Positions 48,985 through 58,256 of a stretch of DNA of 64,000 bases are shown here, piece by piece (the stretch's first letter is position 1; every line of letters starts with the position of its first letter). Made by a program: the position numbers and the translations under genes. The notes beneath the pieces are model-generated. The model was not told where the DNA came from. It did no database searches and was given only the letters and a program-made list of their open reading frames with translations. Origin of the DNA: Lentzea albida (lineage in GTDB: Bacteria > Actinomycetota > Actinomycetes > Mycobacteriales > Pseudonocardiaceae); contig NZ_FOFV01000017.1 in NCBI RefSeq assembly GCF_900111005.1, forward strand, positions 1 to 64,000, given 5' to 3'.

Positions 48985-50516
48985 GCAGCCGGGTGACGGG
49001 CTACGCGACCATCGCCGTGGCGTGCCTCGCACAGCTCATCGTCACGGTGGACATGACCGTGCTGCACCTGGCGGCGCCCGCGCTGTCCGCCCAGCTCGGC
49101 GCCTCCAGCGTGACGATGCTGTGGATCGTCGACATCTACGGGCTCACGATGGCGGGCCTCCTGGTCACCCTGGGCAACCTGGGCGATCGGCTGGGGCGGC
49201 GGCGCATGCTGGTGTGGGGGGTCAGCGCGTTCGCGGTGGCCTCCGTGCTGGCGGCCTACGCGCCGAACGTCGAGATGCTGATCGTCGCGCGGGCCGTGCT
49301 GGGCGTGGCCGGTGCGGCGATCCTGCCCGCGACGACGTCGTTGCTGCGGGTCGTCTTCACCACGCAGAAGGCCCGCACGGCCGCGGTGGGCGCCAGCGCC
49401 GGCTTCTCCGCGGCGGGCTTCGCGGTCGGGCCGATCGTCGGCGGCCTGCTGCTGAACCAGTTCTGGTGGGGCTCGGTGTTCCTGGTGAACGTCCCCATCC
49501 TCCTGCTGGTCCTCGCCGCGGCGAGGTTCATCCCGGAATCGCGTGCGCCGCAACGACTGCCGCTGGACCTGACCAGCGTGCTGCTGTCCGTGGTCGGCGT
49601 GGTCGCGGCGGTCTACACGATCAAGGCCGTCTTCTTCGTCGGCCTGTGGCACCTGGACGTGATGATCGCCCTGGTCCTCGGAGTTGTCGCGCTGGGCCTC
49701 TTCGCCCGGCGGCAGCGACGGCTGCCCGTCCCCCTGATCGACCTGAGGCTGTTCCAGAACCGGCAGTTCTCGACGTCCGTCGGGTCGAACCTGGTCGCGG
49801 TGTTCACCCTCTCCGCGTTCGGCCTGATCATCAGCCAGTACTTCCAGGTGGTGCGCGAGTGGACGCCGCTGAACGCCGGAATCGCCTACGTGCCAGGAGC
49901 TCTGGCGGCCGTGCTGGCAGGCGGGCTGCTCGCCGCGACGACGATCAACAGGATCGGCCGCGGGTTCGCGGTGGCGCTGGGGCTGGTGCTCGCCGCGATC
50001 GGCTTCGCCCTGCTCGCGAGCGTCGAGGCGCACTCGCCGTACGGACTGGTCGTCGTCGCGCAGATCGCGGTCGGCGCAGGCGCGGGTCTCACCCTGACCG
50101 TCACCAGTGACACGATCCTCGGCACCGTGCCCCGAGATCGCGCCGGCGCGGCCGCCGCGATCTCGGTGACGGCGTACGAGCTGGGCGGTTCGCTCGGCAT
50201 CGCCATCATCGGAAGCGTCCTGTCCGGCATCTACCGGGCGCAGCTCGTCCTGCCCGACGGCCTCCCGCAGGCGGTCGTGGACCAGGTCCGCGGCTCGTTC
50301 AGCGCCGCCGTCGCCAACGGCCTGCCCGAGCCGGTCGCCACGGCCGTCCGCACCGCCGCCACCGAGGCGTACCTCAGCGGCATCCGGACGAGCATGGCCT
50401 TCAGCGCCGCCATCACGGTCGTTCTCGCCCTTGTCGTCGTGAAGTTCCTGCGCGGGGTCCCCAAGGTCATCGACCAGGAGCCGGTGCCCGAGCCGGATGC
50501 CGCGCGCGGCGCCTGA
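48981..50516 (+). CDS. MFS drug exporter, DHA2 (14-TM) family
   Basis: A 511-residue transporter with about 14 hydrophobic helices. It has the helix-1 motif TVDMTVLHLAAPALSAQL, the loop motif GNLGDRLGRRRML and the antiporter motif GFAVGPIVGGLLL. It belongs with QacA/EmrB-type proton antiporters often found as self-resistance pumps. The start overlaps the stop of the 38-residue reading frame. A TetR regulator follows 134 bp downstream on the same strand. Confidence 0.9.
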   Translation: MSSRVTGYATIAVACLAQLIVTVDMTVLHLAAPALSAQLGASSVTMLWIVDIYGLTMAGLLVTLGNLGDRLGRRRMLVWGVSAFAVASVLAAYAPNVEMLIVARAVLGVAGAAILPATTSLLRVVFTTQKARTAAVGASAGFSAAGFAVGPIVGGLLLNQFWWGSVFLVNVPILLLVLAAARFIPESRAPQRLPLDLTSVLLSVVGVVAAVYTIKAVFFVGLWHLDVMIALVLGVVALGLFARRQRRLPVPLIDLRLFQNRQFSTSVGSNLVAVFTLSAFGLIISQYFQVVREWTPLNAGIAYVPGALAAVLAGGLLAATTINRIGRGFAVALGLVLAAIGFALLASVEAHSPYGLVVVAQIAVGAGAGLTLTVTSDTILGTVPRDRAGAAAAISVTAYELGGSLGIAIIGSVLSGIYRAQLVLPDGLPQAVVDQVRGSFSAAVANGLPEPVATAVRTAATEAYLSGIRTSMAFSAAITVVLALVVVKFLRGVPKVIDQEPVPEPDAARGA

Positions 50517-50650
50517 GCGACCCCTCCTCCGTCGCTGGTCCGGTCCCACCTGACGACGCCACCGTGCCCGAGGGTTCGGTGGCGTCGCGGGTGCAGACCG
50601 CCCAGCGACGGATCACGCCGTTCGACAGCACCGCACCGAAGAGGGAAACC

Positions 50651-51268
50651 GTGCCGAAGATCGTAGTGCCGTATGAGCGGCGGAAGGTCGTGAGCGACGC
50701 GGCGGTGCGCATCATGGCCCGGACGGGGATCGAGGGCGCGTCCCTGCGCAACCTCGCGACCGAGACCGGACTCTCCATCGGGGCCATCCGGCACTACTTC
50801 GAGAGCCACGACGAACTCATGGTCTCGACGATGCGCGAACTCGGCCGCCGGATCAGGCACCGGGTGACCACCCGCTCGGACCGCCTCCTCGCCGCCGACC
50901 TCACCAGCCCCGACGTGGTCGCGGACCTGCTGGCGGAACTGCTCCCGCTCGGGCCGGAGCACAGGGAGGACATGGCCGCGTGGCTGGCCTTCGTCGCCGC
51001 CGCGCGGACCCAGCCGGCGTTCCAGCTCGTGGCGGAGGAACACCACGAGCAGACGCTGCGCCTGATCGCCAGGATCCTCGAAGAGGCCACCGACCGCGGC
51101 GGTCTGCCCGCGGGGCTGGACCTCGGCATCGAGTGCTTCCGGCTGAGCGCGCTGCTGGACGGGCTCACCCTGCAGGCGGTCCTGCGTCCGCAGGCCGCCA
51201 CTTCGGGGCTGCTGATGGACGTTCTTCGGCGCAACACGCGTTCTTTGGCTGCGCCAAGCGGTTCTTGA
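50651..51268 (+). CDS. TetR-family regulator (probable exporter repressor)
   Basis: A 205-residue TetR protein with an HTH in RIMARTGIEGASLRNLATET then GLSIGAIRHYFESHDEL and an all-helical ligand domain. The GTG at 50651 has GAGGG upstream; the frame is open to 50564 but that part is not protein-like. It follows the MFS exporter and is the natural candidate for its ligand-responsive repressor, though no operator palindrome is obvious. Confidence 0.88.
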   Translation: MPKIVVPYERRKVVSDAAVRIMARTGIEGASLRNLATETGLSIGAIRHYFESHDELMVSTMRELGRRIRHRVTTRSDRLLAADLTSPDVVADLLAELLPLGPEHREDMAAWLAFVAAARTQPAFQLVAEEHHEQTLRLIARILEEATDRGGLPAGLDLGIECFRLSALLDGLTLQAVLRPQAATSGLLMDVLRRNTRSLAAPSGS

Positions 51269-51484
51269 GCCTCGCCTGGCGGGTGGGAGGCGTGGGTTCG
51301 GGGGCCGGGCGCTTCGAGTGGCCGGGTCTGACGTGTGGAGCGGGCCGGGAGCTGGTCACCTCACAGCGCGGCCGAGCCTGACGCAGGGAGCGGGCCGAGG
51401 AGCTGGCCCAGCCGCACGCCCCAGGCCGCAGGCCTCGCAGACCCCAAACCCGCCACAACACGGTTCACCCCCCGCGCACAAAGC

Positions 51485-51527
51485 TGAACGCCGGACCGCG
51501 GGGGGGTGGGACGCGGTCCGGCGTTCA
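51485..51527. terminator. Bidirectional hairpin terminator
   Basis: Perfect 16-bp arms (51485-51500 and 51512-51527) with an 11-base loop lie between the TetR gene and the convergent SARP gene, 15 bp from the latter's stop. Confidence 0.85.
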
Positions 51528-51541
51528 ACGTTCCAGCGGGG

Positions 51542-54097
51542 TCACCCCGCCCGGCGGCCGGTGAGGTCGAGGGCCAGCCGGCTGTTCCACGCCCGCGCCC
51601 GTTCGTGCTTCGAGGCACGTTCGGCGCGCGGGATCTGCTCCGCGACGACGTCGCGCACGAGCAGGTGCCGGAACCCGTACTCGATCTCGCCGGTCTCGTT
51701 GTTGCGGCCGCGGCGGCGCAGGAAGTCGCGCTGCTCCAGCAGTTCGAGCACCTGGGCGACCTCGCGGACGTCCCGCCGGCCCGTCGCGGCCACCGCGCCC
51801 GGTGACACGAGGTCGCCGGTCAGGGCCGCGTCCTGCAGCACCGCCTTCACCTCGGTCGGCAGCGCGTCGAGCTGCGCGGTCAGCACGCCGCGCACCGAGG
51901 GCGGTACCGGGAGCGTGGCGTCGTTCTGGAGGCACACCGTGCGCGCGTCGGAGACCATGCCGGCGTATTCCGTGGCGAACAGCGGGTTGCCGCTGGCGTA
52001 CGACACCAGCGCCTGCCACAGCTCGGGCGACAGGTCCCGCGCGTGCAGCAGCGAGTTCAGCAGCCTTCGGGTTCCGTTGTGGGACAGCGGTTCCAGGCTG
52101 ATCGTGGTCGCGTTGCGCTTGCCGCCGAACCACGACGGCCTGCGCTGCAGCAGTTCCGGCCGGGCGGTGACGATCACCAGCAACGGCACGGAACCGGCCT
52201 GCTCGCCCAGTTCCTCCACGAAGTCGAGCACCACGTCGTTCGCCCAGTGCAGGTCTTCGAGCAGCACGATCAGCGGCTCGGACTCCGCGGCCTCCTCCAG
52301 GAACCTTCGCCAGGCCGGGAAGTCCGGCCGGACTCCGGCGCCGGGGTCGGCGAGGCACGCCAGGCTGCTGTGCAGCCGGTCCGCGAGTTCGCCGGCGCCG
52401 ACCAGTTCCCCGAGGGCGGCGCGCAGGGTCGCGAAGGGCGCGAACCCGCTCACGACGTCGGCCAGCGGCCCGTAGCCGTGGTCGTCGCCGAAGGCGGTCG
52501 CGGTGCCGCGCAGGGCGGTCGTGCCGGAGGAGGCGACTTCGTCGACCAGCCGCGTCTTGCCCATGCCGGCCTCGCCGAGCACGGTTACGAAGTGCGGGCG
52601 GCGGCGCGTGCGCACCTCGTCGAGAAGTCCTTGCAACACCAGCAGTTCACGTTCGCGTTCCACGAACGGCACGGCGGCCTGCGAGCGGCGGTTCGCGCCG
52701 CGCGGGGACTCGCACGAGATCGCCTGCCAGCCTCCGGTCGGGGCGCCGTCGGACTCCCAGATCACGGAACTCGCGGCGTCACGGGTCGAAGTGCACGCCC
52801 GCACCGCGCCCAGCGGTGCCAGCGCCATCAGCTGACGGCACCGGTCGAGCAGGACTCCGCTGGCGGTCGGCGCGCTCGACGGGGACAGGCGCACGAGGGC
52901 GTCGCCGGTCGCCACGCCGACCTGCACCTCCGCGACGGCGTCCAGCCGGTCGCGGATGGCGATCGAGGCGCGCACGGCGCGATCGGCGTCGTCCTCGGCG
53001 GTCTTGGGCACGCCGAACAACGCGAGGAACACGGAGCCGACGCTGCCGCCGACGACACCGCCCAGGCGGGACACCTCCGCCGAGACGACGGAGGCGACCT
53101 CCTGGTGCACCGCGTCGACGTCCTCCGGGTCGCCGTCACCGGCCGCGAGACCGAGCTGGGCGGACACCATCACGACGCTGACGAGCTTGCGCTCCACGAC
53201 CGGGGCGTCCGGCACCTCCGCGACGACCACCGGCGGAGCGGGCTCCACGACGGGCGGCGTGATGACGACGGGTGCGGGCGGGGAGGCCTGGTCGACGGCG
53301 AGCAGGTGCCTGCGTTGCACCGACGGTGGCAGGTCCAGCGTGGACGCGTGGTCGAGGATGGCGCGCTCGAGCTCCTGCAGTTCGCGTCCCGGTTCGAGAC
53401 CGAGTTCCTCGACGAGAGCCGTCCTGGTGCGGCGGTAGACGTTCAGCGCGTCCACCTGGCGGCCGCACCGGTACAGCGCGAGCATCAACTGGCCGCCCAG
53501 CCGCTCGCGATAGGGCTCGAGCTCGATCAACGACTCGAGCTCGCCGATGATCTCCGCGTGCCGGCCGCAGGCGAGCTCCGCCTCGAAGCAGTCCTCCTGC
53601 GCAGCAGGCCTCCAGTCCTTGGTGGCCGTGAGCTCCGGCCAGTTGATCCCGGTCTCCGCGAGGTCCGCGAGCACCGGCCCGCGCCACAGGCCCAGCGCGT
53701 TGCGGAGCACCTCGGCCGCGGCGGGCCAGTTGCCCGCGGCGAGCTCACGCCGGCCCTGTTCGGTCAGCCGCTGGAAGTGGAACAGGTCGAGGGAGTCCTC
53801 GTCGACGCGCAGCAGGTAGCCCGGTGCGTGGGTCAGCAGCATTGGTGACCCATCGCGATCGCCCCCGTGGGCGGAGAGAACGCCTCGCAGCCCCGAGACG
53901 GCGTTCTGGAGCATCTTGCGCGCCGTGGGAGGGACGACGTCCCGCGGCCACATCGCCTGGAGCAGCTTGCTCGTCGCCACCACTCGGTTGGCCTGCAGCA
54001 GGAGGAAACCCAGAGCCGCGCGCTGCTTGAGGCCGCCCAACGGCACGGGCAGGTCGTCGTCGAGGACTTCCAATGAGCCCAGCAGGTGGAATCGCAT
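51542..54097 (-). CDS. SARP-type regulator with degenerate cyclase-like and AAA ATPase domains
   Basis: An 851-residue regulator. The OmpR-like DNA-binding domain is at ~1-95 (MRFHLLGSLEVLDD; PGYLLRVDEDSLDL), the bacterial transcriptional activation domain at ~100-250 and a Pro-rich linker at ~270-300. Residues ~305-430 look like a class III nucleotidyl cyclase without its catalytic Asp pair (KLVSVVMVSAQLGL, then GDALVRL). An AAA domain follows with P-loop GEAGMGKT (508-515) and Walker B IVLLEDLHWAND. SARPs bind direct repeats and activate specialised-metabolite genes. The secreted DTPWG peptide gene lies 40 bp upstream on the same strand. Confidence 0.88.
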   Translation of the reverse strand: MRFHLLGSLEVLDDDLPVPLGGLKQRAALGFLLLQANRVVATSKLLQAMWPRDVVPPTARKMLQNAVSGLRGVLSAHGGDRDGSPMLLTHAPGYLLRVDEDSLDLFHFQRLTEQGRRELAAGNWPAAAEVLRNALGLWRGPVLADLAETGINWPELTATKDWRPAAQEDCFEAELACGRHAEIIGELESLIELEPYRERLGGQLMLALYRCGRQVDALNVYRRTRTALVEELGLEPGRELQELERAILDHASTLDLPPSVQRRHLLAVDQASPPAPVVITPPVVEPAPPVVVAEVPDAPVVERKLVSVVMVSAQLGLAAGDGDPEDVDAVHQEVASVVSAEVSRLGGVVGGSVGSVFLALFGVPKTAEDDADRAVRASIAIRDRLDAVAEVQVGVATGDALVRLSPSSAPTASGVLLDRCRQLMALAPLGAVRACTSTRDAASSVIWESDGAPTGGWQAISCESPRGANRRSQAAVPFVERERELLVLQGLLDEVRTRRRPHFVTVLGEAGMGKTRLVDEVASSGTTALRGTATAFGDDHGYGPLADVVSGFAPFATLRAALGELVGAGELADRLHSSLACLADPGAGVRPDFPAWRRFLEEAAESEPLIVLLEDLHWANDVVLDFVEELGEQAGSVPLLVIVTARPELLQRRPSWFGGKRNATTISLEPLSHNGTRRLLNSLLHARDLSPELWQALVSYASGNPLFATEYAGMVSDARTVCLQNDATLPVPPSVRGVLTAQLDALPTEVKAVLQDAALTGDLVSPGAVAATGRRDVREVAQVLELLEQRDFLRRRGRNNETGEIEYGFRHLLVRDVVAEQIPRAERASKHERARAWNSRLALDLTGRRAG

Positions 54098-54137
54098 GGT
54101 TCTGGCCTCCAGTGAAGGTTGTCCGGACGAGTAGAGG

Positions 54138-54404
54138 TCAGCCCCAGGGGGTGTCGCAGCGCGACGTGCGGCCGTCGATCGGGTGGACGGGCACCGGGTG
54201 CTTGCGGCCCCACGGGGTGTCGTCGGATGTCACCGAGCCCCAAGGCGTGTCACCGTCGGCGGCGATTCGTGTCGCGTGGGTGTCGCACCGGTGGCCATTG
54301 CCCCAACGGCTGTCGTCGGCCTGTGCGGTGCCGGCGAGGAACGTCATCGTCAGGACCGCCGGGATGGCGGCCAGAACCAGGGCGGCAGTCTTCTTGCGCG
54401 TCAT
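54138..54404 (-). CDS. Small secreted peptide with repeated DTPWG motifs
   Basis: An 88-residue protein: KK-start signal peptide with likely cleavage after AQA (residue 29), then a 59-residue mature part. That part contains DSRWG (31-35) and three exact DTPWG copies (52-56, 62-66 and the last five residues 84-88), plus two Cys (40 and 83) able to form one disulfide. AGAGGAAG precedes the ATG. It lies just upstream of, and probably with, the SARP gene at 51542-54097. The function is unknown: a signal peptide for the regulators, a surface peptide or a precursor of a modified peptide are all open. Confidence 0.75.
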   Translation of the reverse strand: MTRKKTAALVLAAIPAVLTMTFLAGTAQADDSRWGNGHRCDTHATRIAADGDTPWGSVTSDDTPWGRKHPVPVHPIDGRTSRCDTPWG

Positions 54405-54893
54405 GTCGGCTTCCTCTTGCTCGATCGGACTTTGGCTCGAGTCGTGCTGAAGACACCTTCGACCGGCGTCTGAGGAAGAAGTTAGGAGTGCGGCCCATCG
54501 TCGTTCTATCGCGAATCCACCGCGTATCGATTGGTTGCGATGGCGGCGGCCGCGAGCCGATGTCGCGCAATGACTAAGTCGTCAGTCAGTTACGACCACC
54601 GCCACGCTGAGTGATCAAGAACCGGGAATTGTTGGTTGCGGTCCGCGCAATGATTAGCGCGCGTTTAGCGATCCGAACGAGCGGATTTCCGCCTTACCGC
54701 CGACGATGTTGAGCCGTTCGGACCAGCACGACCACCGCCACACGGAGCACCGCGACGCTTGCCTCCCACAACGATATTTCGCGGGCGCGCGCGAGTTTAT
54801 CCCCGTCGATGCCTTCGTGGTGGCGTTCCCCAAATGAGACGAGTATTGAGGGGGAGCATTGTCTTCGATCGTACAATGATGGACAAGAAGATC

Positions 54894-54922
54894 TTGACAG
54901 CTTTCGCTCCCAGGGCTAACTT
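54894..54922 (+). promoter_or_regulatory. Near-consensus sigma-70 promoter for the second SARP gene
   Basis: TTGACA (54894-54899) and TAACTT (54917-54922) are exactly 17 bp apart. The SARP start codon is about 150 bp downstream, leaving a long 5' leader. Confidence 0.7.
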
Positions 54923-54958
54923 TGCAGAGGTCACATGCTGAACATGAAGATACTTCGT

Positions 54959-54987
54959 GTTGAGATCAACGTTGAGTTAATGTTGCG
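54959..54987 (+). repeat. GTTGAG-type direct repeats, candidate SARP sites
   Basis: GTTGAG at 54959 and 54971 and GTTGCG at 54982 repeat at 12- and 11-bp steps, close to the helical spacing of SARP heptamer repeats. They lie in the leader, downstream of the predicted promoter, so autoregulation by roadblock is one reading. Confidence 0.35.
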
Positions 54988-55080
54988 AAACCGCTCTGCG
55001 AAATCCCGGTCGGCCCAACTGGACAAACGTGGAAGTGACCGATTCATTGCACCGAACATAGGTACGAGGGGTCGCCCATC

Positions 55081-58065
55081 ATGAACCCCACCCCTGACGA
55101 CGAACTGATTTTCAAGCTGCTGGGCATGATCGAGATCATCGGGACCCACGAACAGGTACCGGTACCGCCGCGGCGTCAGAGGACCGTCCTGTGCGCGTTG
55201 CTGCTCGAGGCCAACCGCGTCGTCAGCATGGAGCAGCTGATCGACGTCGTCTGGGAGCACACCCCGCCGTCGACCGCGCGAGCGCAGATCCAGATCTGCG
55301 TGTCCGCGCTCCGGCGGGAGTTCGCCAGGGGCGGCGTCGACGCCCAGATCGAGACCCGCCAGCCCGGCTACCTGCTGCGAGTCGCCGCCGACAAGATCGA
55401 CGTCTTCCTCTTCGAACGCCGCGTCGCCGCCGCGGACCTCGCCGTCCGCCAGGGCCGGCTGGAGGAGGCGGCGACGATCCTGCGCTCGGCTCTCGCCCTG
55501 TGGCGCGGACCGGCGCTGAGCGCGGCCGGTCCCGCACTGCAGAGCAAAGCGCTGCGACTCGACGAAAAGCGCCTGTCCGCGCTGGAGAACTGCATAGAGG
55601 CAGAACTGTCGCTCGGCCACCACCACGCTCTCATCGGCGAATTGCAGAGCGCGGTCACCGAAAATCCGTTGCGGGAACGCCTGCGCGGCCAGTTGATGCT
55701 CGCGCTCTACCGCTGCGGCAGGCAGCCCGAAGCACTCGACGTTTATCGCGCCGGTCGCGAACTGTTCATCGAACGCCTCGGCCTGGAACCGAGCGACCAG
55801 CTGCGCAAGCTCGAGACGGCGATCCTCATCGAGGACGAGGCGCTGCGGCTCGACCAGGACGAGCCCGTTCCGGTCGTCGTGCAGAACGTCGTGTCACCGC
55901 ACCAGCTCCCGGCCACGATCTCCGACTTCATCGGCCGCCAGGACGTGGTGGCACGGGCCGAGAACGTGCTCTCCGGCGACCACATGACGATGCATGTGGT
56001 CAACATCTCAGGCAAGGCGGGCATCGGTAAGAGCGCTCTCGCGGTGCACGTGGCCCATCGCGTCGCCGCCGAGACCTATCCGGACGGTCAGCTGTACTGC
56101 GACCTGCGCGGTACACACGCCGAACCCGCCACGCCGACGGAGGTCCTCGGCCGATTTCTCGCCGCCCTGGGCGTCGTGGGCTCCACGTTGCCCGACAGCG
56201 TCGACGAACGCGCGGACATGTACCGCAGCATGCTCGCGAACCGGCGCGTGCTGGTCGTCCTGGACGACGCGGGGAGCGAGTCGCAGGTGCACCAACTGCT
56301 TCCGGGCTCGCCGTCCTGCGGCGTCATAGTGACGAGCAGGACCCGGTTGACCGGTCTCGCCGGATCTCATTTGGTCGACGTCGACTGCATGGACTCCGGT
56401 GATTCCCGGGAACTCCTGGCGCGCATCATCGGCCGGCAACGCCTGGAGAACGAACCGGCCGCCGTGGAAGCGTTGGTAGATGTCGTGGGAGGGCTCCCAC
56501 TGGCGCTGCGCATCATCGGCGCCCGTCTCGCCGCGCGCCCGCACTGGACCCTCGCCTCGATGGTCGGGCGCCTCGCCGACGAACGCCACCGCCTCGACGA
56601 GCTCACGCACGGTGACATGGTCGTGCGCGCCAGCCTCTCGCTCACCTACGACGGGCTCGAGCACGACGCGCGCCAGATGATGCGGCTGATGTCCTTGCTC
56701 GAAGCGGACAGCCTGCCGGTCTGGACCGCCTCCGCCCTCACCGACGGCCGCGGCCGCAGCTTCGACCTGGTGGAACGGCTGGTCGACGCACAGCTGCTGG
56801 ACGTGGTGGGCAGCGACATCACCGGCCTGCCGCGGTACCGCTTCCACGACCTGATCCGCCTGTTCGCCAAGGAACAGGTCGCCGAGCACGAAACCCCGGC
56901 CGCACAACTGGAATCCGTGGAGCGGGTCGCCGGCGGGTGGCTCGCGATGGCCGAACAGGCACACCGCCGGCTCTACGGCGGCGACTTCACCCTGTTGCAC
57001 GGCCGGGGAAAGCGCTGGCAGCCGCACGCCCGCTACCTCGACGTGGTGCTGCAGGACCCGCTGGGCTGGCTGGAGAGCGAGCACCCGAACCTCTGCGCGG
57101 CCGTGGTCCAGGCCGCCGACGCGGGCCTGGACGAGCTCTGCTGGGACCTGGCGATGACGCTGGTGACGTTGTTCGAGACGCGCAGCTGCTTCGACGACTG
57201 GCAGCACACCCACGAACGCGCTCTGGAGGCCGTGCGCGAGGCGGGCAACAAGCGCGGCACCGCGGCCCTGCTGTGCTCGCTCGGTTCGCTGCACCACAGC
57301 CAACGGCGCATGGACGCCTCGCGCGCCGCGCTGGAACCCGCACTGGACCTCTTCACCGAGCTCGACGACACCCAGGGACTCGCGCTGACGCGCCGCAACC
57401 TCGGACTGCTGGAGTACAACGAGGGACGCCCCGAGGTCGCGCTGCCGATCTTCGAGCAGTCGTTGGTCGAGTTCGGACGCGTGGGCGACGTCGTCGGCCA
57501 GGCCCACGTCATGTCCCAGCTCGCCCAGCTGTCGATCGACCGCGGCGAGCACGAACTGGCGATCGCTCAGCTCAGCGACGCCCTCGGCATGTGCCGGGAG
57601 ATCTCCAGCCCGCGCGTGGAGGCCCAGGTGCTGCACCGCCTCGGCGGCGCAATGCTGGTGCAGGGGCGGTACGAGCAGGCGCAGCAGCTCATCACGTCGG
57701 TGCTCGCGATGGTGCAGCGCGCCGGTGACACGGTCGGCGAGAGTTACGCCCTGCACTCGCTCGGCCTGATACACGGCCGCATGCGCATGTTCTCCGAAGC
57801 CGGAAGACTGCTGCGGCGCGCGATCCGGCTGTGCGAGGAGAACCTCGACCGGGTCGGTGCCGCGCGGATCCAGCTCGACCTCGCCCAGCTCGTGTCGCGG
57901 CGCGGCGACACGTTCCACGCGATCGCCATAGTGGAGCAGGCGATGATGACGTTCCAGGCGCTGCGGCTCACGTTCTGGGAGAGCAAGGCGCTGGCCGTGA
58001 TGGAGAAGATCACGGCCGACAACTGGCTCTCGGCCGCGGGCACGTCGAACGGCGGCGCGGGGTAG
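55081..58065 (+). CDS. AfsR-type SARP regulator (SARP-NB-ARC-TPR)
   Basis: A 994-residue regulator in the AfsR layout. The DNA-binding domain is at ~8-100 and the BTAD at ~105-250 (QLMLALYRCGRQPEALDVYR). An NB-ARC ATPase carries P-loop GKAGIGKS (311-318), VLVVLDDAG Walker B, and GLPLALRIIGARLA. TPR repeats run from ~700 to the end. Such proteins integrate a signal with ATP hydrolysis to switch on biosynthetic genes. It is divergent from the peptide/SARP unit and reads toward the ligase gene, so the right-hand cluster is the likely target. Confidence 0.9.
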   Translation: MNPTPDDELIFKLLGMIEIIGTHEQVPVPPRRQRTVLCALLLEANRVVSMEQLIDVVWEHTPPSTARAQIQICVSALRREFARGGVDAQIETRQPGYLLRVAADKIDVFLFERRVAAADLAVRQGRLEEAATILRSALALWRGPALSAAGPALQSKALRLDEKRLSALENCIEAELSLGHHHALIGELQSAVTENPLRERLRGQLMLALYRCGRQPEALDVYRAGRELFIERLGLEPSDQLRKLETAILIEDEALRLDQDEPVPVVVQNVVSPHQLPATISDFIGRQDVVARAENVLSGDHMTMHVVNISGKAGIGKSALAVHVAHRVAAETYPDGQLYCDLRGTHAEPATPTEVLGRFLAALGVVGSTLPDSVDERADMYRSMLANRRVLVVLDDAGSESQVHQLLPGSPSCGVIVTSRTRLTGLAGSHLVDVDCMDSGDSRELLARIIGRQRLENEPAAVEALVDVVGGLPLALRIIGARLAARPHWTLASMVGRLADERHRLDELTHGDMVVRASLSLTYDGLEHDARQMMRLMSLLEADSLPVWTASALTDGRGRSFDLVERLVDAQLLDVVGSDITGLPRYRFHDLIRLFAKEQVAEHETPAAQLESVERVAGGWLAMAEQAHRRLYGGDFTLLHGRGKRWQPHARYLDVVLQDPLGWLESEHPNLCAAVVQAADAGLDELCWDLAMTLVTLFETRSCFDDWQHTHERALEAVREAGNKRGTAALLCSLGSLHHSQRRMDASRAALEPALDLFTELDDTQGLALTRRNLGLLEYNEGRPEVALPIFEQSLVEFGRVGDVVGQAHVMSQLAQLSIDRGEHELAIAQLSDALGMCREISSPRVEAQVLHRLGGAMLVQGRYEQAQQLITSVLAMVQRAGDTVGESYALHSLGLIHGRMRMFSEAGRLLRRAIRLCEENLDRVGAARIQLDLAQLVSRRGDTFHAIAIVEQAMMTFQALRLTFWESKALAVMEKITADNWLSAAGTSNGGAG

Positions 58066-58256
58066 CTCTGCCCGCACGAGGTGGCCGGAGGCGGGGCGCC
58101 GCCGGCCGGACACGCCGAGGACCACCTCCAATCCTTCCGCGACACCCGCCGTCCAGGAATTCGCAGCACACTCCTGCGATTACCGGACAGTGGGCGTGAA
58201 GTGGGGTTTCGTGAAATACCCTGTTTCGCAATAGTCGTTCGGGAGGGGTTGTTCCG

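Larger units (their letters stand above)
54405..55080. other. 676-bp AT-richer intergenic region between divergent peptide/SARP units
   Basis: No convincing gene is present. It holds the divergent promoters of the peptide-SARP unit (left) and the second SARP gene (right), including a near-consensus rightward promoter and a set of GTTGAG repeats listed separately. Base composition is clearly less GC-rich than the flanks, as expected for control DNA. Confidence 0.7.

Noticed and set aside
54759..54941. A 60-codon + strand frame upstream of the second SARP gene, and a 21-codon inner frame from 54876
   Set aside because: No ribosome site precedes either, and the near-consensus promoter at 54894-54922 lies inside them, so they would not be transcribed whole.
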